Part shown: positions 6,389 through 14,311 of the stretch, one piece after another
Layout: every line of letters starts with the position of its first letter
Numbering within the stretch: position 1 is the first letter of the stretch
Source of the DNA: Devosia equisanguinis
GTDB taxonomy: Bacteria > Pseudomonadota > Alphaproteobacteria > Rhizobiales > Devosiaceae
Length of the DNA: 16,183 nucleotides
Direction of reading: 5' to 3'
NCBI GenBank assembly: GCA_945888565.1
Contig: CAMDAL010000040.1
Span: 1-16,183 of the forward strand
The notes under the pieces: model-generated
Database searches by the model: none
What the model was told of the DNA's origin: nothing
Seen by the model: the letters and a program-made list of their open reading frames with translations, nothing else
Program-made: the position numbers and the translations under genes

Positions 6389-7512
6389 CTCATCTCTCCT
6401 TGCTGCCAGAGCGGGAGCTGTCGCGTATCGGGGTTGGGCGCCTTGGAGTGGCCGGAGCCGGCATGCACCATGTGGCAGGCGGCGAGGTGCTCGGAGGCAT
6501 CGGCCCTGAGCGCGTCGCCGAGCGACGGGGCCTTGCTCATGCACACTTCCTCGGCGAAGGGGCAGCGGGTATGGAAGCGGCAGCCCGAGGGCGGGTTGAC
6601 CGGGTTGGGCGGGTCCCCGGCCAAAGGCGCCGAGTCGACGCGCTCGTCGGGATCCATCGACAGCCGGCAGGCGAGGAGCGCCTGGGTGTAGGGATGAAGC
6701 GGGTTCTCGTAGATCTTGTCGACGGGGCCGATCTCGACGACCTGGCCGAGATACATCACCAGCACGCGGTCGGAGATGTACTTCACCACGTGCAGGTCGT
6801 GCGAGATGAAGATGTAGGTGAGGTTGAGCTGCTCCTTGAGTTCGCCGAGCAGGTTCAGCACCTGGGCTTCGACCGACTTGTCGAGGGCCGACACGGCCTC
6901 GTCGAGGATGAGCAGACGCGGATCGAGCGCCAGGGCGCGGGCGATGTTGACGCGCTGCTTCTGGCCGCCCGAGAGCTCGTGCGGATAGCGCTGGCCGAAG
7001 CGATCGGCCTTGAGCCCGACCTTTTCGAGCAGGGCGCGGGCCTGTTCCTTGGCCGACTTCGCCGTGGCGCCCTGGACCTTCGGACCGTAGGCGATGGAGT
7101 TTTCGATGGGCAGGCGCGGGTTGAGGGACGAGTAGGAGTCCTGGAACACCATCTGCAGCGAGCGGCGGAGGCCGTCGAGCGACGTGCCGGTCTTCTCGCC
7201 GACCGGGTCGCCATCAAGGATCAGGTGACCCTCGTCCTTGTCGATCAGGTACATCAGCAGGCGGGCGAGGGTGGACTTGCCGCAGCCCGATTCCCCGACG
7301 ATGCCCAGGGTCTCGCCCTTGAGCACGTAGAAGGAGATGTCGTCGACGGCCTTCACCTCGGCGACCTTCTTGTTGAGGAGGCCCGCGCGGATCGGGAAGT
7401 ATTTCTTGATGTTCTCGACGATCAGCATCGGCTGGGCCGGGCCGCCGCGATCGCGTGTGTCCGTCGCGCGGGGGTCCGGGGATGAGCCGGTGGTTTCAAT
7501 GACGTCGGTCAT
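6385..7512 (-). CDS. Dipeptide/oligopeptide ABC transporter ATP-binding protein (DppF/OppF type)
   Basis: The 375-residue ATPase shows Walker A GESGCGKS (73-80), Q124, signature LSGGQKQR (180-187), Walker B LLILDE (200-205) and H238. Walker B is followed by AVSALD instead of the common PTSALD. The C-terminal cysteines 311, 317, 324 and 346 mirror those of the partner ATPase. A non-conserved, Pro/Arg-rich N-terminal stretch of about 28 residues precedes the domain. The ATG at 7512 has GGGAG about nine bases upstream, overlapping the end of the preceding permease gene. It pairs with the downstream ATPase to drive the two permeases. Confidence 0.92.
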   Translation of the reverse strand: MTDVIETTGSSPDPRATDTRDRGGPAQPMLIVENIKKYFPIRAGLLNKKVAEVKAVDDISFYVLKGETLGIVGESGCGKSTLARLLMYLIDKDEGHLILDGDPVGEKTGTSLDGLRRSLQMVFQDSYSSLNPRLPIENSIAYGPKVQGATAKSAKEQARALLEKVGLKADRFGQRYPHELSGGQKQRVNIARALALDPRLLILDEAVSALDKSVEAQVLNLLGELKEQLNLTYIFISHDLHVVKYISDRVLVMYLGQVVEIGPVDKIYENPLHPYTQALLACRLSMDPDERVDSAPLAGDPPNPVNPPSGCRFHTRCPFAEEVCMSKAPSLGDALRADASEHLAACHMVHAGSGHSKAPNPDTRQLPLWQQGEMR

Positions 7513-7527
7513 GGCTGCGATCTCCCG

Positions 7528-8430
7528 TTACGCTTTGACGTCCATGGCCTGACGGAGGCCATCGGAGACGAGGTTGAAGGCGATCGAGGTGATGAGGATG
7601 CAGACGCCGGGGAGCGCCGCGACCAGGGGCTGCACATAGATCGACTGGCGGAGGGTGGAGAGCATCAGGCCCCAGTCGGCCGTCGGCGGGGACACGCCAA
7701 GCCCGAGGAACGAGAGGCCGGAGGCGAGGATGATCGAGATCGACACGAGCGTCGAGGAATAGACCAGCACCGGGGAGAGCACGTTGATGAGCACGTGGCT
7801 GGTGATGATGGAATAGGTGGAGGCGCCGCTGGCGCGGGCGGCATCGACGAAATCGAGGCTGCGGACCTGCGCAGTGGCGGTTTCGGCGACACGGCAGAGC
7901 GGTGGGATCAGCACGACGGTGAGGGTGATCATCTGGTTGCCGATGCCGCCGCCGAGGCTGCCGGCGATGGCGACGGCAAGCAGCACGGACGGGAAGGCAA
8001 AGAACACGTCCATGGTGCGCATGATCACCATGTTGACCTTGCCGCCGTAGTAGCCGGCGATGATGCCGAAGGCGCCGCCGATCAGGGTGGCGAAGAACAC
8101 CGGCACGATGCCCATCAGCAGCGAGACGCGACCACCCCAGAGCAGGCGGGAGATCATGTCGCGGCCCTGCTCGTCGGTGCCGAGGCCGAACTTGGCGTGA
8201 CCGATGGGACGGAGGCGATTGGCCATCGAGGATTTTTCGGGATCCATCGGCGACAGCCACGGGGCGAAGATCGCCGCCAGCACGATGGCGGCGATGAGCG
8301 CCATGCAGAACAGCGTCACGTAGTCGTAGCGGAGGCGGTTCCAGACGCTGCCCCAGTAGCCGCGCACCTTGGTGGAGGGCACGGACTGCGACTTGTCGAC
8401 AGGCAGGCTGCCAGCGGGAATATCGGTCAT
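7528..8430 (-). CDS. Dipeptide/oligopeptide ABC transporter permease (DppC/OppC type)
   Basis: The 300-residue inner-membrane protein begins with a soluble N-tail, then a first membrane segment (about 38-58), a periplasmic section containing GLGTDEQGRDMISRLLWGGR (82-101), and five further segments. The EAA-type coupling loop, VDAARASGASTYSIITSHVL (195-214), contacts the ATPases. GTDEQGRD is a reliable mark of DppC/OppC/NikC permeases. The ATG at 8430 lies seven bases past the upstream permease stop. The frame stays open 16 codons further upstream, but that stretch overlaps the end of the preceding gene and does not resemble the family. Confidence 0.92.
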   Translation of the reverse strand: MTDIPAGSLPVDKSQSVPSTKVRGYWGSVWNRLRYDYVTLFCMALIAAIVLAAIFAPWLSPMDPEKSSMANRLRPIGHAKFGLGTDEQGRDMISRLLWGGRVSLLMGIVPVFFATLIGGAFGIIAGYYGGKVNMVIMRTMDVFFAFPSVLLAVAIAGSLGGGIGNQMITLTVVLIPPLCRVAETATAQVRSLDFVDAARASGASTYSIITSHVLINVLSPVLVYSSTLVSISIILASGLSFLGLGVSPPTADWGLMLSTLRQSIYVQPLVAALPGVCILITSIAFNLVSDGLRQAMDVKA

Positions 8431-8437
8431 GATGGCC

Positions 8438-9394
8438 TCAGCTGCGTTTGATGCGCGGATCGACCAGCGACTGGGCAAAATCGACGACGAGGTTGATGAG
8501 GACGAAGGCGCCGGCGAGCACGAGGATGGTGCCCTGCAGCAGCGGGATGTCGCGGGTGAGGATCGCCTTGTTGAGCAGGGCCCCGGTGCCGGGCCAGGTG
8601 AACACGGTTTCGACCAGCACCGAGCCGCCGATCAGGTAGCCCAGCTGCAGGCCGAGCATGGCGATGGCCGCCGGCATGATGTTGCGGATGGCGTGGGTGA
8701 TGATCTGGAACCCGCCGAGCCCCTTGGCGCGCAGCGTCTGGATAAAGTCCTGGTTGAGGATTTCGCTGAGCGAGGCGCGGGTGGTGCGGGTCATGATGGC
8801 GAGCGGCGGCAGGGCGAGCGCGACGATCGGCATGATGGCGAACTTGAAGTCGTCCCAGACGAAATAGTTGAAGCTGTCGGAGCCGCTGGCGCCCATGCCG
8901 GTGGCCGGCAGCCAGTTGAGATTCACCGCAAAGATGATGACGAGCACGACGGCCAGCCAGAAGGTCGGCACCGAGATGCCGAACACGGCCAGCGCGGTGA
9001 CGAGACGATCGACGATGCCGCCCTGCCGGATGGCGGCGATGGTGCCGAGGACGAGTGAGACGACGAAGGCGAACATCACCGAGATCAGCGCGATGACGAT
9101 GGTGTTGGCGAAGGCCCGCATGACTTCGGCGGCGACCGGCGCATTGTTGGCGATGGAGTTGCCGAAATTGCCGCCCAGCACGCGCCACAGCCACATCAGG
9201 TACTGAACCACCACCGGCTGATCGAGCCCGTAGTAGGCACGCAGCGCCGCGATCTGCTCGGGTGGCGTGTCGGGGCGGACGAGGCTGGTGATCGGGTCGC
9301 CCGGGGCGATCTGCACCAGGGCGAAGCAGATGATGGTGACGCCCAGGAGGATCGGGATCGTCAGCACCAGGCGGCGAAGGGCGTACATCCACAT
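8438..9394 (-). CDS. Dipeptide/oligopeptide ABC transporter permease (DppB/OppB type)
   Basis: The 318-residue inner-membrane protein starts with the classic MYALRRLVLTIPILLGVT (residues 3-20) and continues with FALVQIAPGDP (24-34), and LRAYYGLDQPVVVQYLMWLW (51-70). The coupling loop QDFIQTLRAKGLGGFQIITH runs from about 215 to 234, and the end reads DPRIKRS. It forms the translocation channel with the next permease. A second ATG two codons on (9388) is an equally good start. The gene follows the binding-protein gene with a 74-base gap that holds a strong stem-loop, which probably lowers permease expression relative to the binding protein. Confidence 0.92.
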   Translation of the reverse strand: MWMYALRRLVLTIPILLGVTIICFALVQIAPGDPITSLVRPDTPPEQIAALRAYYGLDQPVVVQYLMWLWRVLGGNFGNSIANNAPVAAEVMRAFANTIVIALISVMFAFVVSLVLGTIAAIRQGGIVDRLVTALAVFGISVPTFWLAVVLVIIFAVNLNWLPATGMGASGSDSFNYFVWDDFKFAIMPIVALALPPLAIMTRTTRASLSEILNQDFIQTLRAKGLGGFQIITHAIRNIMPAAIAMLGLQLGYLIGGSVLVETVFTWPGTGALLNKAILTRDIPLLQGTILVLAGAFVLINLVVDFAQSLVDPRIKRS

Positions 9395-9431
9395 CTTGGG
9401 CTACCCGCAGTTGGCTTTGGTGGACTGAGGA

Positions 9432-9457
9432 CCCGCGGACGCCGGAGCGTCCGCGGG
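9432..9457 (-). promoter_or_regulatory. Intercistronic stem-loop between binding-protein and permease genes
   Basis: A perfect 11-base-pair stem, CCCGCGGACGC (9432-9442) with GCGTCCGCGGG (9447-9457), has a four-base loop. It begins 12 bases after the binding-protein stop. No T-run follows on the minus strand, so it is more likely an mRNA-stabilising or partial attenuation hairpin than a full terminator. Such hairpins are well known after binding-protein genes of ABC importers. Confidence 0.75.
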
Positions 9458-9468
9458 AGGCTGTGCGA

Positions 9469-11058
9469 TTACGGAGTGACGACGATCGGCGTCAGGTCCT
9501 GGAACCAGCTCTGGGCCTGGACGAAGCCGGTCAGCTTCGGCGACAGGGCGCGCGGGTTCATATCGTGCACGATGAACAGTTCCGGTGCGTCGGCCATGAC
9601 GGCGTTGTTCATCTCGGTCAGCAGGGCGTCGCGCTTGGCCTGGTCGAATTCGGCGAGGGCGGCCTTGCCGAGTTCATCGACCTTGGGGCTGGAGTAGGTG
9701 CCCCAGTTGCAGCAACTGGGTGCGGCATACTCGGTCATCCACTTCTTGATGATGCCCTGGCTGGCATCGATCGGAGCCATGGAGAAGTTGATGCCGTCAA
9801 AGCCCGAGGCAGTGGCGCCCTGGAAGAACACGCCGATCAGGGCGTTCCAATCCATCGGGACCAGTTCAACCTCGAAGCCGGCGGCGTCGAGCTGCTCCTT
9901 GACGAGTTCGTTCATCGGCAGCGGCTGCATCTGGCCCGAACCGGAGGTGGAGATGCCGATGCGGACGACGCAGGGCATGCAACCGGCTTCCTCGAGCAGC
10001 GCCTTGGCGCCGTCCGGATCGTACTCGTACATCGGCGGGGTGCCGTACCAGGCCTGGGAGTCGATGAGCGTGTTGTAGCCTGCGACAGCGACGCCCTGCA
10101 GCATGTCCACCATGTCCTGCCGGTTGATCGCCATGTTGGCGGCCTGGCGGACGCGAATGTCGGCGAACGGGCCGCTATCCACCTTCAGCAGATAGTTCCA
10201 GTTATGCGGGTAGGGCACGGTGATGATCTGCATGCCGGCGCCCTGCAGGACCGGGATGGTATCGGGCGAGGGGGCCTCGACGAAATCGACCTGGCCGGAC
10301 ATCAGGGCGGCGGCGCGGGTCGAGGCTTCGGGCATGGGCAGGAGTACGAGGCGATCGTGCTTCGGCACACGGTCGGGGTTCCAGTAGGCGTCGTTCTTGA
10401 CCAGTTCCATGCGCTCGCGCGGGACCAGGCGATCGAACTTGTACGGACCAGTGCCGGCCGGCTTCTCGCCGAACTTGGCGTAGTCGTTGCCGACCGCCTC
10501 GACGCCGCAGTTCGAGATCATCAGGAACATGGCGAGGTCGTAGGGCAGCAGCGAGGCCGGGACCTTGGTGGTGATCTGGAGCGTGTAGTCGTCGATCTTG
10601 GCGACCGAGGCGACGTTCACCACGCCCGAACCCTGCTGGGTGGCATGGCGGGCGTTGAACTGCGGCGCGGACTGATCCATCACGCGGGCGAAGTTCCAGA
10701 TGGCGGAGTCGGCGTTCCAGGCGCAGCCGTCGTGGAACGTCACGCCCTCGCGGAGGTGGTAGGTCCACAGCAGGTTGTTGGTGGGATCGACTTCCCAGCT
10801 GGTGGCGAGACCGGGGATGACGTCGGCTGTCTTGTCGGAGCTCGACAGGTCCCAGAGGCCCAGCGCGTCGTACATGGTGTAGCCGGCAAAGCGCATGCCC
10901 TCGTAGCCCTGGTCCGGCGCACCGGTCCAGTCGGGGATGTCGGCCGCGGTCATGGCGACGCGCAGCACGCTTTCCTGGGCGAAGGCGGAGCCTGCTGCGC
11001 CGGCCGCGACGGCCAAGGCCGCTGCTGCTAGCACGCCTCGCAGTTTAATTGACTTCAT
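9469..11058 (-). CDS. Family 5 extracellular solute-binding protein of the ABC importer
   Basis: The 529-residue precursor starts with a Sec signal peptide: KSIKLR, a long Ala/Val/Gly-rich core and AFA-QES, with cleavage expected after residue 27. The mature part follows the SBP_bac_5 pattern, including ATSWEV (85-90) and LREGVTFHDGCAWNADSAIW (102-121), and ends as a DppA-like lobe. It would work in the periplasm and select the importer's substrate. The ATG at 11058 has GGAAGGA seven to thirteen bases upstream; an in-frame ATG at 11076 and a longer open frame exist but would spoil the signal peptide. The protein holds an unusual number of cysteines for a periplasmic protein, including a CC pair in APSCCNWGTYS and C-x-x-C in GCMPCVV. 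Substrate is not readable from sequence; neighbours suggest amides or short peptides. Confidence 0.9.
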   Translation of the reverse strand: MKSIKLRGVLAAAALAVAAGAAGSAFAQESVLRVAMTAADIPDWTGAPDQGYEGMRFAGYTMYDALGLWDLSSSDKTADVIPGLATSWEVDPTNNLLWTYHLREGVTFHDGCAWNADSAIWNFARVMDQSAPQFNARHATQQGSGVVNVASVAKIDDYTLQITTKVPASLLPYDLAMFLMISNCGVEAVGNDYAKFGEKPAGTGPYKFDRLVPRERMELVKNDAYWNPDRVPKHDRLVLLPMPEASTRAAALMSGQVDFVEAPSPDTIPVLQGAGMQIITVPYPHNWNYLLKVDSGPFADIRVRQAANMAINRQDMVDMLQGVAVAGYNTLIDSQAWYGTPPMYEYDPDGAKALLEEAGCMPCVVRIGISTSGSGQMQPLPMNELVKEQLDAAGFEVELVPMDWNALIGVFFQGATASGFDGINFSMAPIDASQGIIKKWMTEYAAPSCCNWGTYSSPKVDELGKAALAEFDQAKRDALLTEMNNAVMADAPELFIVHDMNPRALSPKLTGFVQAQSWFQDLTPIVVTP

Positions 11059-11059
11059 G

Positions 11060-11102
11060 ATGCATCCTTCCTGCATGGGGACGCGCCTTTCTCTCCAGGC
11101 GC
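11060..11102 (-). promoter_or_regulatory. Structured leader with ribosome binding site in a hairpin loop
   Basis: In the mRNA sense (minus strand) two small hairpins precede the binding-protein ATG. The nearer one pairs AUGCA with UGCAU (11076-11072 and 11064-11060) and shows the Shine-Dalgarno GGAAGGA as its whole loop. The farther one pairs GCGCCU with AGGCGC (11102-11097 and 11088-11083) around GGAGAGAA. The structures are seen by pairing only; any control role is inference. Confidence 0.4.
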
Positions 11103-11334
11103 TACGGGAAGGGTCTTGCAAGGGGTGTGCCAGTGCTGCCGCCGCAGGGGGGCGGCAATCGACCGCCGCAGACCGCTGCCGTAGAAATAGTAGAAAATCC
11201 AAGCATCTTGGCGCGGTGGATGGCAGCTATGCGATGGCGGCATAGTAGGGAGACTGCGTATGGCGCGGTTAGTGAAGCGGTTGACCGCGCTTGAATCGCT
11301 CAACAAACGGGCAGAGTGGCGCTTCTTTCCGCTT

Positions 11335-11358
11335 TGATATTATCGTTTTCAAATATCA
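11335..11358. promoter_or_regulatory. Candidate operator: inverted repeat TGATATT-N10-AATATCA
   Basis: Perfect 7-base arms lie at 11335-11341 and 11352-11358 around a 10-base spacer. The site overlaps the predicted -35 of the amidase operon in the AT-rich part of the divergent region, a normal place for a regulator's binding site. No regulator gene lies in the window, so the protein that would bind is unknown. Confidence 0.45.
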
Positions 11359-11374
11359 GGAATGACTGTATATG
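11346..11374 (+). promoter_or_regulatory. Candidate promoter of the amidase operon
   Basis: A -35-like TTTTCA (11346-11351) stands 17 bases before a -10-like TATATG (11369-11374); each matches the sigma-70 consensus at four of six positions. A transcript would start near 11381 and have a leader of about 60 bases before the ATG at 11441. This would put the ATG at 11372 upstream of the transcript, supporting the later start. Confidence 0.35.
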
Positions 11375-11440
11375 GAATCGACAGGCTGGCGCTCGACGGC
11401 GCCGCAACGCCTGACCATACGCTGTTTTCCGAGGCCTGCC

Positions 11441-12847
11441 ATGACTCTTGCCAACGACCTTCATTATGCCTCGCTGCTCGAGGTTTCGGGCATGATCGCC
11501 GCCCGCACGCTGTCGCCGGTGGAGCTGACGGAGATGATGCTCGACCGGATCGGCGCGGTGGATCGGGGACTGCACTCGTACCTGTCGGTGACGGGGCAAT
11601 CGGCGCTCGCCGAAGCGGAGATCGCGGAGGGCGAGATTGCGGGCGGGCGGCATCGCGGACCGCTACATGGGGTGCCGATCGCCATCAAGGATCTGTTCTG
11701 GACCAAGGGCGTGCCCTCGACCTTCGGGACGGTGGCGTACAAGGATTTCATCTCGAACCAGGACGCGACGATCGTGCACCGGCTCAAGATGGCCGGGGCG
11801 GTGATCCTGGGGCGGCTGCACCTGCACGAGGGGGCCTATGGCGAGCACCATCCGGCGCTCGGCAACTGCCTCAACCCGTGGAACGCCGATTACTGGCCGG
11901 GCGGCTCGTCGTCCGGATCGGGGGCGGCGACGGCGGCCGGGTTGTGCTTTGCGTCGCTGGGGACGGATACGGGCGGCTCGATCCGCTTTCCGGCTGCGGC
12001 GTGCGGCGTGACGGGGCTGAAGGTGACGTGGGGGCGGACGTCACGCTACGGGGCGTTCCCGCTGGCGGACTCGCTCGACACGATCGGGCCGATGGCGCGT
12101 GACGCAGCCGATGCGGCGGCGATGCTGGCGGCGTTTGCCGGGCAGGACCCGAACGATCCGACCTCGCTGACGGCGCCGGTGCCGGATTATCTCGCGGCGC
12201 TCGACGGGGTTCTCGGGGCGCGCGGCTACCGGATCGGGGTGGACGAGGCGTATCTGACGGGTGGCGTCGACGGCGAGACGGTGGCGCATATCGAGGCGGC
12301 GATCGCGGTGTTTTCGGCGCTCGGGGCGACGATCGTGCCGATGAAGGTGCCGGACCGGCGGGCGGCGATCGAGGCGCAGCTGGTGATCACCGACACCGAG
12401 AGCTTCAATTTCCATAAGCCGGTCTACGAGGCGGACCCGTCCAGGTTCGGGCCGCAGTTGGGCAAGGCGATGGAGCGGGGGCGTAGCTATGACACGCTGA
12501 CGCTCGCCAAGGCCTACATCACGCGCGACCGGTTCAAGGGGGAGTTGCTGCGGGCGTTCGAGGGGATCGATGCGATCGCTTCGCCGGTCTACCCGATGGT
12601 GGGGGCGCGGTATGACGCGATGGATGAGCACCTAGCCGACCTCAGCGGGTTCCTGGGCTTTACCTCGCCGTTCAACGTTTCGGGCAGCCCGTCGATCACC
12701 TTTCCGCTCGGGATCGCGAAGGTGGGGATGCCGATCGGCATGCAGCTGATCGGGCCGCATCTTTCCGAAGCCGGGCTGCTGAAGGCGGCGCATGCCTTCC
12801 AGCAGGCGACCGACTGGCACCTGAAGCGCCCGCCCTTGATCAATTGA
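11441..12847 (+). CDS. Amidase-signature family hydrolase, first of three tandem paralogues
   Basis: The 468-residue enzyme carries the full Ser-cisSer-Lys triad of the amidase signature family: K83 in HGVPIAIKDLF (76-86), cis-Ser S156 in GGSSSGSG (154-161) and nucleophile S180 in TDTGGSIRFP (175-184). The spacing of 24 residues between the serines is as expected. Such enzymes split carboxamide bonds with release of ammonia or an amine, probably in the cytosol. The frame opens at 11372, but the ATG at 11441, with GAGG six bases upstream, gives a length equal to its two paralogues. It is the promoter-proximal gene of the operon. No GatB or GatC gene is nearby and the C-terminus is not GatA-like, so tRNA amidotransferase is unlikely. 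Substrate unknown. Confidence 0.9.
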   Translation: MTLANDLHYASLLEVSGMIAARTLSPVELTEMMLDRIGAVDRGLHSYLSVTGQSALAEAEIAEGEIAGGRHRGPLHGVPIAIKDLFWTKGVPSTFGTVAYKDFISNQDATIVHRLKMAGAVILGRLHLHEGAYGEHHPALGNCLNPWNADYWPGGSSSGSGAATAAGLCFASLGTDTGGSIRFPAAACGVTGLKVTWGRTSRYGAFPLADSLDTIGPMARDAADAAAMLAAFAGQDPNDPTSLTAPVPDYLAALDGVLGARGYRIGVDEAYLTGGVDGETVAHIEAAIAVFSALGATIVPMKVPDRRAAIEAQLVITDTESFNFHKPVYEADPSRFGPQLGKAMERGRSYDTLTLAKAYITRDRFKGELLRAFEGIDAIASPVYPMVGARYDAMDEHLADLSGFLGFTSPFNVSGSPSITFPLGIAKVGMPIGMQLIGPHLSEAGLLKAAHAFQQATDWHLKRPPLIN

Positions 12848-12862
12848 TGATCTGGATCAACT

Positions 12863-12867
12863 GAGGA
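12863..12867 (+). promoter_or_regulatory. Ribosome binding site deciding the start of the second amidase
   Basis: GAGGA lies eight bases before the ATG at 12876 but only two bases before the GTG at 12870. The ATG is therefore the likely start. Confidence 0.6.
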
Positions 12868-12875
12868 TTGTGACC

Positions 12876-14279
12876 ATGCTCGATACCAGCACCATTCCCT
12901 ACATGGCCCTGACGGATGTCGCGGCCGGCATCAAGTCGGGCGAACTGTCGCCGGTGACGCTGACCGAGACCATGCTGGCGCGGGTGGCGCAGGTGGATAC
13001 GGAACTGCACTCGTATCTTTCCGTGCACGGCGAGACGGCAATGAACCAGGCGCGGCAGGCGGAGGGCGAGATCCGCTCCGGGCGTTATCGCGGGCCGCTG
13101 CATGGCGTGCCGATCGCCATCAAGGACCTGTTTTTTACCAAGGGCGTGCCGGCGACGTTCGGCTCGGGGGCGTACAAGGATTTCGTCTCGGACTATTCGG
13201 CGACGGTGGTCGACCGGCTGGTGGCGGCGGGGGCTGTGATCCTGGGGCGGCTGGCGCTGCACGAAGGGGCGCTGGCACCGCATCATCCGACGTTCGGCGA
13301 GCCGCCGCGGCATCCGTATGTGGCGGGGTACTGGCCTGGCGGGTCGAGCTCGGGCTCGGGTGTGGCGACGGCGGCGGGATTGTGCTTTGCCGCGCTGGGG
13401 TCGGATACGGGCGGGTCGATCCGGTTTCCGTCGGCCACCAATGGCCTGACCGGGATGAAGCCGACCTGGGGGCGGGTGTCGCGGCATGGCGTGTTCACGC
13501 TGGCCGACACGCTCGACTCCGTCGGGCCCATGTGCCGGTCGGCGGCGGATGCGGCGGCGGTGTTCGATGTGATCGCCGGGCATGACGTCAACGATCCGAC
13601 GAGCCTGCCGGTGGCGGTGCCGGGGTATCTCGCGGCGCTCGAGGGCGGTGTGTGGGGGGCGCGCGACCTGCGGATCGGGCTCGACTGGGACTATGTGAGC
13701 ACCGAGGTTGATCCGGAGATCGTCGGGTCGATCCGGGCGGCGCTCGATGTGTTCGAGGAGCTGGGCGCGCGGATCGTGCCGATCAAGCTTACTGATATGA
13801 CCGAGGTGGTGAAATCGCAGCGGATCATCATGGAGACCGAGTGCGCGCGCTATCACGAGGCGCACTACAAGGCGCATCCCGAGGGGTTCGGGAAGCTCGC
13901 CGAGACGATCGAGCGGGGCTTCAGTTACCGGTCGGTGGATGTGGCGGCAGCCTACATCATCAAGGACCGGTTCCGCGGCCAGCTGGCGGAGGTGTTCGAG
14001 AGCGTCGACGTGATCCCGGCGCCGATCATGCCGTGGGTGGGGATGAAGTACGACGAGCTCGAGAAGCTGTTCGAGCGGATGCCGCTGTTCGGCCGCTTCG
14101 GCGGCATCTGCAACATGGCGGGCGTGCCGACCATAACGTTTCCCGTCGGCGTGAACCAGATCGGGCTGCCGCTCGCCATGCAACTGATCGGGCCGCACCT
14201 GAGCGAGGTCAACCTGTTCAAGGCGACGCACGCCTACCAGCAGGCGACCGAGTGGCACCTGCGGCGCCCGGCCTTCTGA
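12876..14279 (+). CDS. Amidase-signature family hydrolase, second of three tandem paralogues
   Basis: The 467-residue enzyme is the closest in sequence to the first amidase and shares long blocks with it, such as RGPLHGVPIAIKDLF and ATAAGLCFA. The triad is complete: K83 in PIAIKDLF, S157 in GGSSSGSG and S181 in SDTGGSIRFP. It follows the first amidase after 28 bases and is surely co-transcribed. Differences in the stretch after the nucleophile (SATNGLTGMKPTWGRVSRHG) and in the middle of the protein, where substrate pockets of this family vary, suggest a changed substrate choice. An upstream GTG at 12870 would add two residues but is too close to the ribosome binding site. Confidence 0.9.
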   Translation: MLDTSTIPYMALTDVAAGIKSGELSPVTLTETMLARVAQVDTELHSYLSVHGETAMNQARQAEGEIRSGRYRGPLHGVPIAIKDLFFTKGVPATFGSGAYKDFVSDYSATVVDRLVAAGAVILGRLALHEGALAPHHPTFGEPPRHPYVAGYWPGGSSSGSGVATAAGLCFAALGSDTGGSIRFPSATNGLTGMKPTWGRVSRHGVFTLADTLDSVGPMCRSAADAAAVFDVIAGHDVNDPTSLPVAVPGYLAALEGGVWGARDLRIGLDWDYVSTEVDPEIVGSIRAALDVFEELGARIVPIKLTDMTEVVKSQRIIMETECARYHEAHYKAHPEGFGKLAETIERGFSYRSVDVAAAYIIKDRFRGQLAEVFESVDVIPAPIMPWVGMKYDELEKLFERMPLFGRFGGICNMAGVPTITFPVGVNQIGLPLAMQLIGPHLSEVNLFKATHAYQQATEWHLRRPAF

Positions 14280-14311
14280 TAGTTTTCCAGACGAAACCAT
14301 AGGAGCCGACA

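Larger units (their letters stand above)
11059..11440. other. Divergent intergenic region between importer and amidase operons
   Basis: These 382 bases separate the oppositely read binding-protein and first amidase genes and hold no convincing gene. Short open frames occur on both strands but lack family features. The right part, 11330-11375, is markedly AT-rich and holds the candidate operator and promoter. Small palindromes also occur at 11199-11211 (CCAAG/CTTGG) and 11277-11288 (GCGGT/ACCGC). I could not fix a clear promoter for the minus-strand genes. Confidence 0.6.

Noticed and set aside
6389..6544. 52-codon N-terminal extension of the DppD-type ATPase
   Set aside because: It overlaps the preceding ATPase gene, reads as non-family Arg-rich sequence, and the ATG at 6388 has a good ribosome binding site and ATGA overlap.
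5399..6691. Plus-strand frame over the ATPase genes
   Set aside because: Antisense of conserved ABC ATPases with all motifs; composition is not protein-like.
9463..11031. 522-codon plus-strand frame opposite the binding-protein gene
   Set aside because: Shadow frame of a clear family 5 binding protein with signal peptide.
11055..11306. 83-codon minus-strand frame in the divergent region
   Set aside because: No family feature, overlaps the structured leader and binding-protein start, and is likely chance.
11372..11440. 23-codon N-terminal extension of the first amidase
   Set aside because: The ATG at 11372 lies inside the predicted -10 element and the extension has no match in the two paralogues.
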